DNA from: Caldilineaceae bacterium | GTDB lineage: Bacteria; Chloroflexota; Anaerolineae; Caldilineales; Caldilineaceae | DNA: 64,000 nt | Assembly: GCA_026645575.1 (NCBI GenBank) | Contig: JAPKMW010000012.1 | Coordinates: 62,001 to 126,000, forward strand | Reading direction: 5' to 3' | Shown: piece after piece, positions 8,858 through 16,891 of the stretch | Position numbering within the stretch: position 1 is the first letter of the stretch | Layout: every line of letters begins with the position of its first letter | Notes under the pieces: model-generated | The model's input: only the letters and a program-made list of their open reading frames with translations | Databases searched by the model: none | Told to the model about the DNA's origin: nothing | Translations under genes and position numbers: made by a program

Positions 8858-8905
8858 ATTATAGTATTATTATTGATACTGCGCAACTCTAGGTATAAAT
8901 CCTAG
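8858..8905 (-). promoter_or_regulatory. hicAB promoter with adjacent inverted repeat
   Basis: On the minus strand TTGCGC (8886-8881) and TATAAT (8863-8858) are separated by exactly 17 nt. Just upstream of the -35 box, CTAGG (8889-8893) and CCTAG (8901-8905) form an inverted repeat around a 7-nt spacer, a plausible HicB operator. The -10 box ends 9 nt before the hicA ATG. Confidence 0.7.
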
Positions 8906-8940
8906 GTTAACTGCATTCTTTGCTTTTTTCTTGATGTTCG

Positions 8941-8952
8941 GTATGATCATAC
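8941..8952. promoter_or_regulatory. 12-bp perfect palindrome upstream of rqcH
   Basis: GTATGATCATAC reads the same on both strands and lies 54 nt before the rqcH start. It could be an operator, but no regulator is known for it. Chance occurrence is possible. Confidence 0.35.
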
Positions 8953-9005
8953 AAGTAATGCCACCCGCCTGACAAAATCGTAGGGCGGTGGAAAGGATCT
9001 CACTT

Positions 9006-10766
9006 ATGCACTTTGATGCGCTAACCTTAGCTTGTATCACTGCCGAACTGCAACAGACCCTGGTCGGGGGCCGTGTCCAGCAGGTGTTAATGCCCGACGC
9101 GGCCAGTATCGGTTTTGAAATTTACGCCAACCAACATCGTCACTACCTGGCCGCCATCACCGATGCCCGAAAAAGTCGTGTGCAGTTGGCAACCCAGAAG
9201 TTACGCCGCGGTGTCGAGCAACCGACGCCGCTCTTGCTCCTGCTGCGCAAATATGTGCGTGGGGCGCTGCTCACCGCCATCGACCAGCCAGAGCCGACGG
9301 AGCGGGTGCTCTTGCTGAGTTTTGAACACCCGGAACATGGCGCCACGCAACTGGTGATCGAAATCATGGGGCAGCGTAGCAATGTCCTCTTGCTCAACCC
9401 CGGCGGGCAGATCATGGAATGTCTGCGGCGCGTTTGGCCGGGGGAGAAGGTGCAGCGGGAACTGTTGCCGGGGCGACGTTATCTCCCGCCGCCGCGACAA
9501 CCAAAGTTGCCGCCGTTGGATGATGGCACGCCTGACTATTACACCCGTCTTGAAGCGATCACGCAGATGAATGGGGCATTGTGGCGCATGTTGGTGGAGC
9601 AGATGGTTGGCGTTAGCCCATCGCAGGCGCGTGAAGTGGCCTGGCGCACAACGGGTGACGCCGAAGCGCCGGCCCAAGCGGCAAACATGCTGGCCCTGGC
9701 ACAAGCGTTACAAGAACTCTGGTCGCCGCTGACGACCGGGGAATGGCAACCGGGGCTGTGGCAGGAAACGGAACGCTTCGTTGGTTTTTCACCCTATGTC
9801 GGTCATGTGCGTGGCGAATTTGTCCCCTGTCCCACCATGAGCGACGCGCTGGAACGCTACTTTGCGCAGAGTGAGGGTGACGAAGCCCAATCGCCAGCCG
9901 ATGCCTATGCCGGGATGCGCGCCCTCTTGGAAGATCAGGTGCGCCAAGCGCAGCAACGGGTGCAACGTCAGTTGGCCGCGGCCATTGCCGACGAACCGGC
10001 GCCCGGTGAAGCGGAACAACTGCGCATGGAAGCCGAGTGGCTGCTGGCCTTGAGCAGTCAAATCACGGAAGGTCAAACGGAACTGCCGGTGGATCTGGGC
10101 GACAAACAATTCGTCATCCAGCTCGATCCGGAGCAGACACCAGTGGAGCAAGCCGAAACGTGGTTCAAGCGCGCCGCCAAGCTAGAACGCGCCGCCGAAA
10201 TCATCCCTGAACGGCGCAAGCAATTGGTCGCCGAATTAGCTTTTCTCGCCCAAATGGCCGAAGATTTGCAACAAGCGACCAACCAACCCGAACTCCAAGC
10301 AGTGCGCACCGAATTGGAAACTGCCGGTCTACTCCCACGCACAGTCAGCAAAACCAAAGCCAAAGCTGCCGCCAAGACCAAAACCGGCAAAGCGCCCGAA
10401 GCGCAACTCTTGCGCTACTACAGCCCCCAGGGCTTTGAAATTGTGGTGGGACGCAACGCCCGCCAAAATGAGGAAGTCACCTTTGGGGTTGCCAAAGCCG
10501 AAGACACTTGGCTCCATGCCCGTGGCGCGCCTGGTTCGCATGTGGTCATTCGCAACGGCGGTCAACCCGTTCAGCCGGAGACTTTGCGCATGGCTGCCCA
10601 ACTTGCCGCCTACTACTCCAAACTGCGGGGCGAAAAAGCCGCCACCGTCATCTTCACGCCGCGCCGCTTCATCAGTCGCGCCCTCGGCGGTCACACTGGC
10701 CAGGTGCAGGTACGCGAAGAAGAGACAATCACCGTACCAGGAGAGCTGCCGACCTTTGATGAGTAA
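9006..10766 (+). CDS. rqcH: Rqc2/RqcH-type NFACT ribosome quality-control protein
   Basis: The product is 586 aa. I prefer the ATG at 9006 over an in-frame GTG at 8988 because AAAGGAT sits about 8 nt before it and the family begins MHFDALTL. An NFACT-N domain (about 1-170, with LLRKYVRG and IEIMGQRSNVLLL) is followed by helical coiled-coil segments (about 270-430). The C-terminal NFACT-R domain (about 460-570) contains the hallmark DTWLHARGAPGSHVVI. RqcH binds stalled 50S subunits carrying peptidyl-tRNA and recruits Ala-tRNA to add C-terminal alanine tails for degradation. Older annotation calls it fibronectin-binding protein. A Lys/Ala-rich linker lies just before NFACT-R. Confidence 0.9.
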   Translation: MHFDALTLACITAELQQTLVGGRVQQVLMPDAASIGFEIYANQHRHYLAAITDARKSRVQLATQKLRRGVEQPTPLLLLLRKYVRGALLTAIDQPEPTERVLLLSFEHPEHGATQLVIEIMGQRSNVLLLNPGGQIMECLRRVWPGEKVQRELLPGRRYLPPPRQPKLPPLDDGTPDYYTRLEAITQMNGALWRMLVEQMVGVSPSQAREVAWRTTGDAEAPAQAANMLALAQALQELWSPLTTGEWQPGLWQETERFVGFSPYVGHVRGEFVPCPTMSDALERYFAQSEGDEAQSPADAYAGMRALLEDQVRQAQQRVQRQLAAAIADEPAPGEAEQLRMEAEWLLALSSQITEGQTELPVDLGDKQFVIQLDPEQTPVEQAETWFKRAAKLERAAEIIPERRKQLVAELAFLAQMAEDLQQATNQPELQAVRTELETAGLLPRTVSKTKAKAAAKTKTGKAPEAQLLRYYSPQGFEIVVGRNARQNEEVTFGVAKAEDTWLHARGAPGSHVVIRNGGQPVQPETLRMAAQLAAYYSKLRGEKAATVIFTPRRFISRALGGHTGQVQVREEETITVPGELPTFDE

Positions 10767-10835
10767 TGAGCCACTTTCCTTTTGCTGCCATCTATGCTAC
10801 ACTAGCAGGCGCATTTGCCGAAAGGAGTGACGACA

Positions 10836-11705
10836 ATGGCAACAACAGTTGCATCAGCACCGATAACCGAACAGCCGACTAGCCCGGCGGTGGAGCGCCG
10901 CAACGGCGTCGGTTATCGTTCGCTCCAACCAAGCTATCAACCACGCCGGGACGCCCCCGATCATGGTCGCTATGTCTCCAAGGAGGAGTATTGGGCCAAC
11001 TGGTATGAGGCCGAACCCAGCTATGAATGGAACAACGGTTATTTAGAGGCCAAACCGATGCCCAACCTCATTCAACTGCGGCTCTACAACTGGTTTTTTG
11101 CCCTGTTACACCAATACACCCAAACTTACGGCAATGCTGATTTGATGTTCCTGGAAACCGGCTTTAGCATGGTTGTCCCCGACCCCCAAAAGCCCAACAC
11201 CCTGAAAGAAGTGACGCGTAAACCGGATCTGGCTGCGATTCGCCACGACAACGCCGTGCGCTGGCAGGAGCATGAACGTTCCTACCACGGTATCTGCGAC
11301 CTCTGTGTCGAGGCGCTCTCCGATTCGGATCAAGGGGAGATCGACCGTGACATCAAAATCAAGAAAAGCGAGTATGAGTTTGCCGGCGTGCAGGAATACT
11401 ATATCCTTGACCCTGCCGACCAACACATGCACTTTTATCAACGCACTGACGCCGGCGTCTATGTTGAAATGCAGCCAGATGCCGATGGGGTGATTCGCTC
11501 ACAAATCTTGCCTGGCTTTCAGTTTCGCCGTCGCGATCTCAAACGATTGCCGACCTTGGAAGAACTGGCCTTAGACCCAGTCTACCAGGGTTATGTCTTA
11601 CTCCAGTACCAATCGGTCGCGCAAGAGGCCGCACAAGAACGCCAACGCGCTGAACGCTTTGCCGCTTTGTTACGCGACATGGGCATCGATGTCGATAAAG
11701 TCTAA
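10836..11705 (+). CDS. Uma2 (DUF820) family putative endonuclease
   Basis: The ATG at 10836 follows AAAGGAG and gives 289 aa. The PD-(D/E)XK-like Uma2 core is visible: YEWNNGYLEAKP, RKPDLAAI, DLCVEALSDS, a lysine in the IKKSEYEFAGVQEYYILD block, and the C-terminal LPGFQFRR. Members occur in many copies in Cyanobacteria and Chloroflexota and their substrate is unknown. The paralogue at 31081-31986 shares nearly identical motifs, and a shorter one lies at 34742. The C-terminal 40 residues are charged and helical (QEAAQERQRAERFAALLRDMGI). Confidence 0.85.
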   Translation: MATTVASAPITEQPTSPAVERRNGVGYRSLQPSYQPRRDAPDHGRYVSKEEYWANWYEAEPSYEWNNGYLEAKPMPNLIQLRLYNWFFALLHQYTQTYGNADLMFLETGFSMVVPDPQKPNTLKEVTRKPDLAAIRHDNAVRWQEHERSYHGICDLCVEALSDSDQGEIDRDIKIKKSEYEFAGVQEYYILDPADQHMHFYQRTDAGVYVEMQPDADGVIRSQILPGFQFRRRDLKRLPTLEELALDPVYQGYVLLQYQSVAQEAAQERQRAERFAALLRDMGIDVDKV

Positions 11706-11721
11706 AGAATTGGTTCTTCAT

Positions 11722-11775
11722 AACGGCATCACACATAAGGTAGAAAGCCGTTCCGACTCTATGTGTGATGCCGTT
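11722..11775. repeat. Perfect 16-bp inverted repeat between convergent genes
   Basis: AACGGCATCACACATA (11722-11737) and its exact complement (11760-11775) enclose a 22-nt loop. It sits 17 nt after the Uma2 stop and 38 nt before the stop of the convergent acyltransferase gene. It probably terminates both. It lacks a T-run and is not built of tandem words. Confidence 0.8.
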
Positions 11776-11813
11776 GTGCTACCGTAGTTTAACGCTATCG
11801 CTTGCTTTCAATA

Positions 11814-12941
11814 CTACCGCGCAATAATCACCCGCATTACCTTATAATCCTGACTGCCAAAGCGATACTTGTACTCCTCATCGCCCTGCATAAAATCAAA
11901 GACGCGACAGCCGGCGGCAATGGCGTATTGAATGCTATACGCGAGGATTACCCAACCGGGACTGAGTTGGGCATGGGCTTCGGGGTCATAACCGGAGTTG
12001 TAGAGCAGAAATTTGCGGTCGAACTCAAAAGCGTAGAGCGAAGCGGCTTTTTCGCCGTTGATGGTCAGAAAGCAGAGGCGCAGATAGCCGGCATCCAACA
12101 TACGGCGGGCGACAGCGCCAAAGAAGCGGCGCATGGGCGGCGTCATAAACTCGGCTTTGTCTTCCCGGCTGGCCCGCTGGAGCGCCACAAAGTCATCGAC
12201 TTCAGCTTCCAGGCTGTGTTCTTTGCCAACGATGTAAAAGCCAATCTCGGCCTCGCGCTCGGCGCGGCGTTGTTTGCGGCGGATCTCGTGGCGCTGCTTT
12301 TTGTCCACCTGTTCTTGGAGATAGGTTTCGTAATGGAGTGGCAGCGCAAACTGCGGGGCGACATCCTCCTGCTTCACCACCACCCTATGACCCGCAGTCT
12401 CGACCAGCGGCGGCAGCACCGTATAGGTCAAACTGACTTCCGGCAGGTTACATAAATCGACCACATCCCACGCCGGCGCTTCGGCGCTATGGAGCCAAGC
12501 CAGAAACTCGGCATAAACATCGGTCTCCCACCCTTGCGCTATGATCAGATCGAGATAATCGCTTACCTCAATACAGCCCACCAGGGTAAAGACCTGCTTG
12601 CCGGCATTGACGCCACTGGAGCGTTCAGTCAAATAGAGCGGGGCGATCCCCACCAGTTCATCGGTATCAGGGGTGCGAAAGGCCACAATCCAAAGATCGC
12701 CGGTGCCTAACGCTTCCCACCAGGTTGTTTGCCATTCGTAGGTTAAGAAAAAGACATTGGCGCGGCTGCGCTGTAGGAGGCGATTCCATTCGCCGGCCAA
12801 TGCGGTAAAGCCGTTTGGTTTGGACGTGGGGCCATAGACAACGCGGCGCAGGGGGCGGGGTACGCTGGCGACATCACCAGTGGCTGCTCCTTCGGCGATG
12901 ACGGCCTTGCGATCTTCTGCGCAGAGAGTTTGCAAACTCAT
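11814..12941 (-). CDS. FemAB/CelD-like GNAT acyltransferase
   Basis: The protein is 375 aa from the ATG at 12941; a TTG further upstream lies in a short direct repeat and is not favoured. The architecture is that of the BioF2-like or CelD/BcsL group: an N-terminal acyltransferase lobe with NVFFLTYEWQTTWWEALG and LVGIAPLYL, a charged KKQRHEIRRKQRRAERE linker, then a C-terminal lobe with LCFLTINGEKAASLYAFEFD, NSGYDPEAHAQLSPG and FDFMQGDEEYKYRFG. Such proteins transfer acyl or aminoacyl groups in envelope or exopolysaccharide synthesis. No polysaccharide operon is adjacent, so the substrate is unknown. Confidence 0.8.
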   Translation of the reverse strand: MSLQTLCAEDRKAVIAEGAATGDVASVPRPLRRVVYGPTSKPNGFTALAGEWNRLLQRSRANVFFLTYEWQTTWWEALGTGDLWIVAFRTPDTDELVGIAPLYLTERSSGVNAGKQVFTLVGCIEVSDYLDLIIAQGWETDVYAEFLAWLHSAEAPAWDVVDLCNLPEVSLTYTVLPPLVETAGHRVVVKQEDVAPQFALPLHYETYLQEQVDKKQRHEIRRKQRRAEREAEIGFYIVGKEHSLEAEVDDFVALQRASREDKAEFMTPPMRRFFGAVARRMLDAGYLRLCFLTINGEKAASLYAFEFDRKFLLYNSGYDPEAHAQLSPGWVILAYSIQYAIAAGCRVFDFMQGDEEYKYRFGSQDYKVMRVIIAR

Positions 12942-13143
12942 GACTGCTTCTGCCCTTTCATCTGTAAGTAGTCCCGTGTAAGTAATCCCGTGCAATTCGT
13001 AGCGATTGCACTATAATTAGTATAGCGCAAAGGAGTGGAAGCAACAAGTATTCGTAGTCCAGAGTCGTGTAGTCGTATAGTCCAAAGTCAATGCATTCCG
13101 CTGCCCGCCTGCTCGTTCCGATTTTCTTGAGCTTGTCCAGAGG

Positions 13144-13172
13144 TTGACAGCGTGAGCGAAACTAGATATAAT
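13144..13172 (+). promoter_or_regulatory. Perfect consensus sigma-70 promoter
   Basis: TTGACA (13144-13149) and TATAAT (13167-13172) are separated by exactly 17 nt. It lies about 240 nt before the DtxR-family gene, in a 467-nt stretch (12942-13408) where I see no coding sequence. It may drive the regulator from far upstream or a small untranslated RNA. Confidence 0.75.
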
Positions 13173-13251
13173 TTATGCAATAATTCTAAAGTTGATCATA
13201 AAAATTCAGGGTAGCCAATAGTAGGCTGTTGAGGGGTTCCTAAATTCTTGT

Positions 13252-13281
13252 TTGACAATGGTTGCCTTTCCAATGTAGGAT
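13252..13281 (+). promoter_or_regulatory. Second promoter before the DtxR-family gene
   Basis: TTGACA (13252-13257) is followed after 18 nt by TAGGAT (13276-13281). The predicted transcript would have a leader of about 120 nt before the start at 13409. Confidence 0.6.
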
Positions 13282-13408
13282 AGTGACTCACGGATCGAGC
13301 TTTTAATCATCAGTAGACCGCACTGTCGCCAGGGTTGCTATCAACCGATGCTAGACGATGCGCCTACACGACTGCGGACGACTGATAATGCTTTGGCAAA
13401 ATAAATCT

Positions 13409-14095
13409 ATGCAGACATTTTGTGGACTGACAACGGATGGGATGTTGGAGTATCTAGCCTCCATTCATAAATTAGGACAAGGCGGCAACAAGGTTACTAC
13501 CTCGGCGCTGGCGGAACGTATGCATGTCTCACCGGCCGCGGCCAGCAGTATGCTGAAACGGTTGGAAGAATCGGGCTTTGTAGACCGTTCTTCCGGCGGC
13601 GGCATCACGCTGACCGAACAGGGCCGCTTGGCCGCGCTTCAGTTAATCCGGCGTCATCGTCTGTTGGAGGTTTTCCTGATTGATGTTATGGGATACACCT
13701 GGGATCAGGTCGATTTGGAGGCGCACCGCTTGCAACATGCCGTCAGCGCCTACTTTGAAGATCGCATGGATGAACTTTGCCACTATCCTACCCACTGTCC
13801 GCATGGCGACCCGATTCCCCGCAAAGATGGCACGATGCCGGCCGAACGCTTAGTTTCGCTTATGCGCCTGGAACCGGGCCAACATGGGGAATTGCGCCGT
13901 GTGGGCCGCACCGATGCCCATGTCTTGCGCTATCTGACCCAACTCGATTTAGTACCGGGACGCAAGGTGAAGCTAGTAGAAAAGGCGCCCTTTAGTGGTC
14001 CAGTCACCCTGGAAGTCTTCAACGGTCTACAGAATGCCGGCACAACCAAAATTGTCGGCAGTGAATTAGCCGATCAACTCTTTGTCTGCTTGTAA
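13409..14095 (+). CDS. DtxR/MntR-family metalloregulator
   Basis: The protein is 228 aa with the three-part DtxR layout: a winged helix (about 10-65, with VTTSALAERMHVSPAAASSMLKRLEESGFV), a dimerisation and metal-binding helix region (about 75-140), and a C-terminal SH3/FeoA-like domain (about 155-228). CPHGDPIPRKDG is typical of the family. The start is uncertain because no ribosome-binding site is clear; ATGs at 13388 and 13409 are both possible, and the latter gives the usual length. Family members repress iron or manganese genes when metal-bound. The usual metal-binding helix pattern VHxEAxRxEHxxS reads VDLEAHRLQHAVS here, so His and Glu ligands are changed. The downstream Nudix gene starts 11 nt later. 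Confidence 0.85.
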   Translation: MQTFCGLTTDGMLEYLASIHKLGQGGNKVTTSALAERMHVSPAAASSMLKRLEESGFVDRSSGGGITLTEQGRLAALQLIRRHRLLEVFLIDVMGYTWDQVDLEAHRLQHAVSAYFEDRMDELCHYPTHCPHGDPIPRKDGTMPAERLVSLMRLEPGQHGELRRVGRTDAHVLRYLTQLDLVPGRKVKLVEKAPFSGPVTLEVFNGLQNAGTTKIVGSELADQLFVCL

Positions 14096-14106
14096 CTGCA
14101 CAACCT

Positions 14107-14544
14107 ATGGCTGCAACACCAATCGAGATCCAACGCTATGCAACCGGCGGTGGCGTGGTTATCTATCAACAGCAGATGTTGCTCTTGGATCGCCCGGCGC
14201 GCCAGGAAGTCAGGCTGCCCAAAGGGCATATCGACCCTGGTGAAACACCGATCGTAACCGCATTACGTGAAACACAGGAAGAGAGCGGCTATGCTGATTT
14301 GCAGATTTTGGCCGATCTGGGTAGCCAGGTGGTGACTTTCCAACATCATGGACAACAATACATTCGCACCGAATTTTACTTCCTGATGACCCTGCAAAGC
14401 GAAGCCCAAGTGGTGCGCCCGACCGAGGACGCCATGCAATTTCAAACGATTTGGTTGCCTTTGGCAGAAGCGGTTGCGGCACTGACCTTTGAGGCTGAAA
14501 AAAATATAGCGCGCAAAGCTATTGAAGCTTACGCGCGCTTATAA
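14107..14544 (+). CDS. Nudix hydrolase
   Basis: This 145-aa protein has a canonical Nudix box GHIDPGETPIVTALRETQEESGY (G-x5-E-x7-REUxEExGU, about residues 39-61). The box binds Mg2+ and hydrolyses nucleoside diphosphates linked to other groups. The size and the LLLDRPARQEVRLPKG entry resemble the Ap4A or broad NTP-type hydrolases. It lies 11 nt after the DtxR-family gene and is probably co-transcribed. It could be a housecleaning enzyme; the substrate is not predictable. Confidence 0.88.
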   Translation: MAATPIEIQRYATGGGVVIYQQQMLLLDRPARQEVRLPKGHIDPGETPIVTALRETQEESGYADLQILADLGSQVVTFQHHGQQYIRTEFYFLMTLQSEAQVVRPTEDAMQFQTIWLPLAEAVAALTFEAEKNIARKAIEAYARL

Positions 14545-14648
14545 AGTAGCGTCAAATTTCTGTTGTACATCACTGTCTCCTTAAAAGAGGCAGCGCGAAA
14601 ATCGTCAACCGACAAAACACCGATCAACCACCGGCGTTTAGCCCGCCA

Positions 14649-14870
14649 TCAGTTCTTGTACCGATAGACAATCCGGCCACGCGTGAGATCATACGGGCTC
14701 ATCTCCACCTTGACCTTATCACCTAGCAGCACGCGAATATAATATTTGCGCATCTTTCCGGAAAGATAGGCCAGCACAGTGTGGCCATTGTCGAGTTCCA
14801 CCCGAAACATTGCGTTGGGCAGTGTATCAACAATCTTCCCTTCAAAGACTACAGTTTCTTCAGCAGCCAT
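14649..14870 (-). CDS. infA: Translation initiation factor IF-1
   Basis: The 73-aa protein is a single OB-fold with the family core [56 protein letters not shown] and a terminal VYRYKN. IF-1 binds the ribosomal A site during initiation. It is downstream of rpsU on the same strand, separated by a GGAAGTA hairpin repeat, and not in the usual ribosomal protein operon. Confidence 0.97.
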   Translation of the reverse strand: MAAEETVVFEGKIVDTLPNAMFRVELDNGHTVLAYLSGKMRKYYIRVLLGDKVKVEMSPYDLTRGRIVYRYKN

Positions 14871-14897
14871 GTAACTCCCATCTTGGTAAATTAATTT

Positions 14898-14970
14898 GGA
14901 AGTAGGAAGTAAGGAGAAAAGATACTCCCTATTTCCCGACGCTTCCTACTTCCTACTTCCTACTTCCCTT
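14898..14970. repeat. Tandem-word hairpin (GGAAGTA family) between rpsU and infA
   Basis: The left arm GGAAGTA-GGAAGTA-AGGAG (14898-14916) faces a right arm of CTTCCTA-CTTCCTA-CTTCC (about 14942-14966). The right side abuts the rpsU stop codon (14970-14972). Confidence 0.85.
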
Positions 14971-15158
14971 CACGGCACCATCGGCGGTCGTTGCGACTTG
15001 CGAATGGCCTTCTGGCGCTTGATCCGTTTGACCTCACTCTTGGAGGTAAACCAGCGCTTCTGCCGGACAATCGGCAGGATGCGCGCCTCGGCGACGGCCT
15101 TGCGGAACCGGCGCAGCAGGCTATCCTGCGATTCACCTGGTCGTAAATCTACACTCAT
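14970..15158 (-). CDS. rpsU: Small ribosomal subunit protein bS21
   Basis: This 62-aa protein has the bS21 features SVDLRPGESQDSLLRRFRKAV and the basic C-terminus KRIKRQKAIRKSQ. I start at the ATG at 15158, which has an excellent AAAGGAGGTG 6 nt upstream; an in-frame GTG at 15167 lies inside that site. bS21 contacts the anti-Shine-Dalgarno region of 16S rRNA and aids initiation. Confidence 0.95.
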   Translation of the reverse strand: MSVDLRPGESQDSLLRRFRKAVAEARILPIVRQKRWFTSKSEVKRIKRQKAIRKSQRPPMVP

Positions 15159-15242
15159 GCGTTTCACCTCCTTTCAATGAGATCGACTTTGGACTACGCG
15201 ACGAAACGATTGCGGACTACAGATTGCTCTATGACAAAACAG

Positions 15243-15279
15243 AACCTGTCAGCGAGGCGCTTCCTCTCACTGACAGGTT
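15243..15279 (-). terminator. Hairpin downstream of rpsA, in the putative rpsU leader
   Basis: AACCTGTCAG (15243-15252) pairs with CTGACAGGTT (15270-15279), and the stem extends inward with one mismatch (GAG/CTC). On the minus strand it is followed by TCTGTTTTG, so it can act as a terminator for rpsA. It lies downstream of the candidate promoter at 15318-15346 and may therefore attenuate rpsU-infA. Confidence 0.65.
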
Positions 15280-15317
15280 TAGCGTAGACAAGTAGTCATC
15301 GTTCGCAAACAACCAGG

Positions 15318-15346
15318 ATTATACTTGATCGGTGCGATTCGTAAAA
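15318..15346 (-). promoter_or_regulatory. Candidate rpsU-infA promoter
   Basis: On the minus strand TTTTAC (15346-15341) and TATAAT (15323-15318) are spaced by 17 nt. The leader to the rpsU start would be about 150 nt and contains a strong hairpin. Confidence 0.5.
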
Positions 15347-15367
15347 ATTGAATAGGTCTAGAGATCC

Positions 15368-16651
15368 CTAGTTGGCCCCCTCGCCATCCTCGGCAGGGGC
15401 GCCACCTTCGGCCTGACGCCGACTGAGACCAATGCGTTGACGCTTGGCATCGACCCGCAGCACCTTGACCTTGACCTCATCACCAGCCTTGATCGTCTTC
15501 AGCGGCTCGGCGACGGCAATGTCGGCCAACTCACTGATATGAATCAACCCTTCGACACCTGGTTCCAGTTGGGCAAAGGCGCCAAAGTCCACCACACGAG
15601 TGATCGTGGCGCCCATCACGGCGCCTGTCTGGTAGCGCTGTTCGATGCTATCCCACGGGTTGGGGAGGGCGCGCTTGCGGCTTAGGGCAATGCGCTGTTC
15701 TTTCGGATCCAACCGAATGACCTGCACCTGAATCTTGTCGCCGACATTGAGCGCTTCGCGCGGGTGGGTGATGGGCGACCAACCAATTTCGCTGACATGG
15801 AGCAGCCCATCGGCCCCGCCAATATCGACAAAAGCGCCAAAGGGACGAAGATTGCGTACTTCGCCTTCAATAATATCGCCCACCTTCAATGTCGTGAAGA
15901 GTTCCTCGCGTCGGCTGTCGCGATATTCGCGTTCGGCCAACATCTGCGACATGACTAAGCGGCGGCGACGGCGATCCACCTCGATCACCTTAAGGCGCAT
16001 ATCGCTGCCGATAAAGCCTTCCAACTCGCTGCGGCGCTGATCCTCGCTCATGTTGCGCGGCATATCGATAATGTGTGACGCCGGCACAAAGCCTTTCAGA
16101 TGGCGGAACTCAATGGTTAGACCACCTTTGTTGTAGCCGATCACCTTGTGCTGGACAATTTTGCCGTTGTCCAGCAACTCCTGGGCATCGATCCAATCGC
16201 GCTGTTGTAAAGCATCAGCCATGCTCAACTGAAAGGTGCCATCATCTTCCGGGGGTTTGCTGATCACAACATCGACTACTTGACCAACATGAAGGTTTTT
16301 GACAAATTCAGGATCTAACTTGGCGAGATCAGATTGGGGGATCACGCCATCCCGCTTACTGCCGACATTGACCAGCAGTTCATTTTGTCTGATCTCAACG
16401 ATCACCCCTTCGCGTAGATCACCACGCTCCGGCAGATCAAAATCCGTGTCTGCTTCCAAATATTTCTCGAAGATTTCGAGATCAGAAGCGTTTTGCCCAC
16501 TGTTAGATGCGCTTAATTCACTCATGCCAACTTCACTCGTCATTGTTTGATTGGTTGTTGTTTGATTAGTAGTCTGATTTGTTGTGTTTGCCTCAGCCTG
16601 AACTGCTTCAGCCTGTCTAGGATCATCTGTTTGAAACGTTGCTTCCGCCAT
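15368..16651 (-). CDS. rpsA: Small ribosomal subunit protein bS1, four S1 domains
   Basis: The protein is 427 aa from the ATG at 16651, which has TTGGAG about 10 nt upstream. Upstream in-frame codons fall within the leader hairpin and are not favoured. The N-terminus is a low-complexity Thr/Gln/Asn stretch (TTNQTTNQTTTNQT). Four S1 OB-folds follow at about 77-145, 160-230, 247-315 and 332-400, each with a GVIPQSDL, GFVPASHI, GLLHVSEI or GLIHISEL signature. The six-domain form of Proteobacteria is longer; a four-domain form is usual in Gram-positive and related phyla. The protein binds mRNA on the 30S subunit. A strong promoter lies upstream. Confidence 0.93.
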   Translation of the reverse strand: MAEATFQTDDPRQAEAVQAEANTTNQTTNQTTTNQTMTSEVGMSELSASNSGQNASDLEIFEKYLEADTDFDLPERGDLREGVIVEIRQNELLVNVGSKRDGVIPQSDLAKLDPEFVKNLHVGQVVDVVISKPPEDDGTFQLSMADALQQRDWIDAQELLDNGKIVQHKVIGYNKGGLTIEFRHLKGFVPASHIIDMPRNMSEDQRRSELEGFIGSDMRLKVIEVDRRRRRLVMSQMLAEREYRDSRREELFTTLKVGDIIEGEVRNLRPFGAFVDIGGADGLLHVSEIGWSPITHPREALNVGDKIQVQVIRLDPKEQRIALSRKRALPNPWDSIEQRYQTGAVMGATITRVVDFGAFAQLEPGVEGLIHISELADIAVAEPLKTIKAGDEVKVKVLRVDAKRQRIGLSRRQAEGGAPAEDGEGAN

Positions 16652-16710
16652 GGGTACAATTGCTCCAAATACGTTGGTGGCGAGGTCGGAAGCCATTTGC
16701 CGACTATGAC

Positions 16711-16766
16711 CCCAAAAAAATGGGTTTCCAGCCTGATCGAACAACACTTCATTTCATTTTTTTGGG
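16711..16766 (-). promoter_or_regulatory. Inverted repeat in the rpsA leader
   Basis: CCCAAAAAAATG (16711-16722) and CATTTTTTTGGG (16755-16766) are perfect 12-bp complements around a 32-nt loop, starting 60 nt before the rpsA ATG. Bacterial S1 often controls its own translation through leader structure, so this is a candidate site. That role is inference. Confidence 0.5.
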
Positions 16767-16832
16767 ATAACCCGCTTGCGAATGACCTTGCTACAACCTT
16801 GCACAGATTCTTCTGCCCCTTATAATTATAGG

Positions 16833-16861
16833 ATTATACCAGAAAAATAGCGTATAGTCAA
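16833..16861 (-). promoter_or_regulatory. Strong rpsA promoter
   Basis: On the minus strand TTGACT (16861-16856) and TATAAT (16838-16833) are 17 nt apart. The transcript leader would be about 175 nt and would include the inverted repeat at 16711-16766. Confidence 0.75.
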
Positions 16862-16891
16862 GGAAAGATTTTTGGCAAATTTGTTCCAAAA

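Noticed and set aside
11814..12995. Longer acyltransferase starting at TTG 12995
   Set aside because: The extra 18 codons fall in a short direct repeat and have no similarity; ATG 12941 is a better start.
12996..13140. tRNA or small gene in the gap before the DtxR-family gene
   Set aside because: No cloverleaf-like structure or T-loop (GGTTCGA) pattern was seen; only short GTAGTC-type direct repeats.
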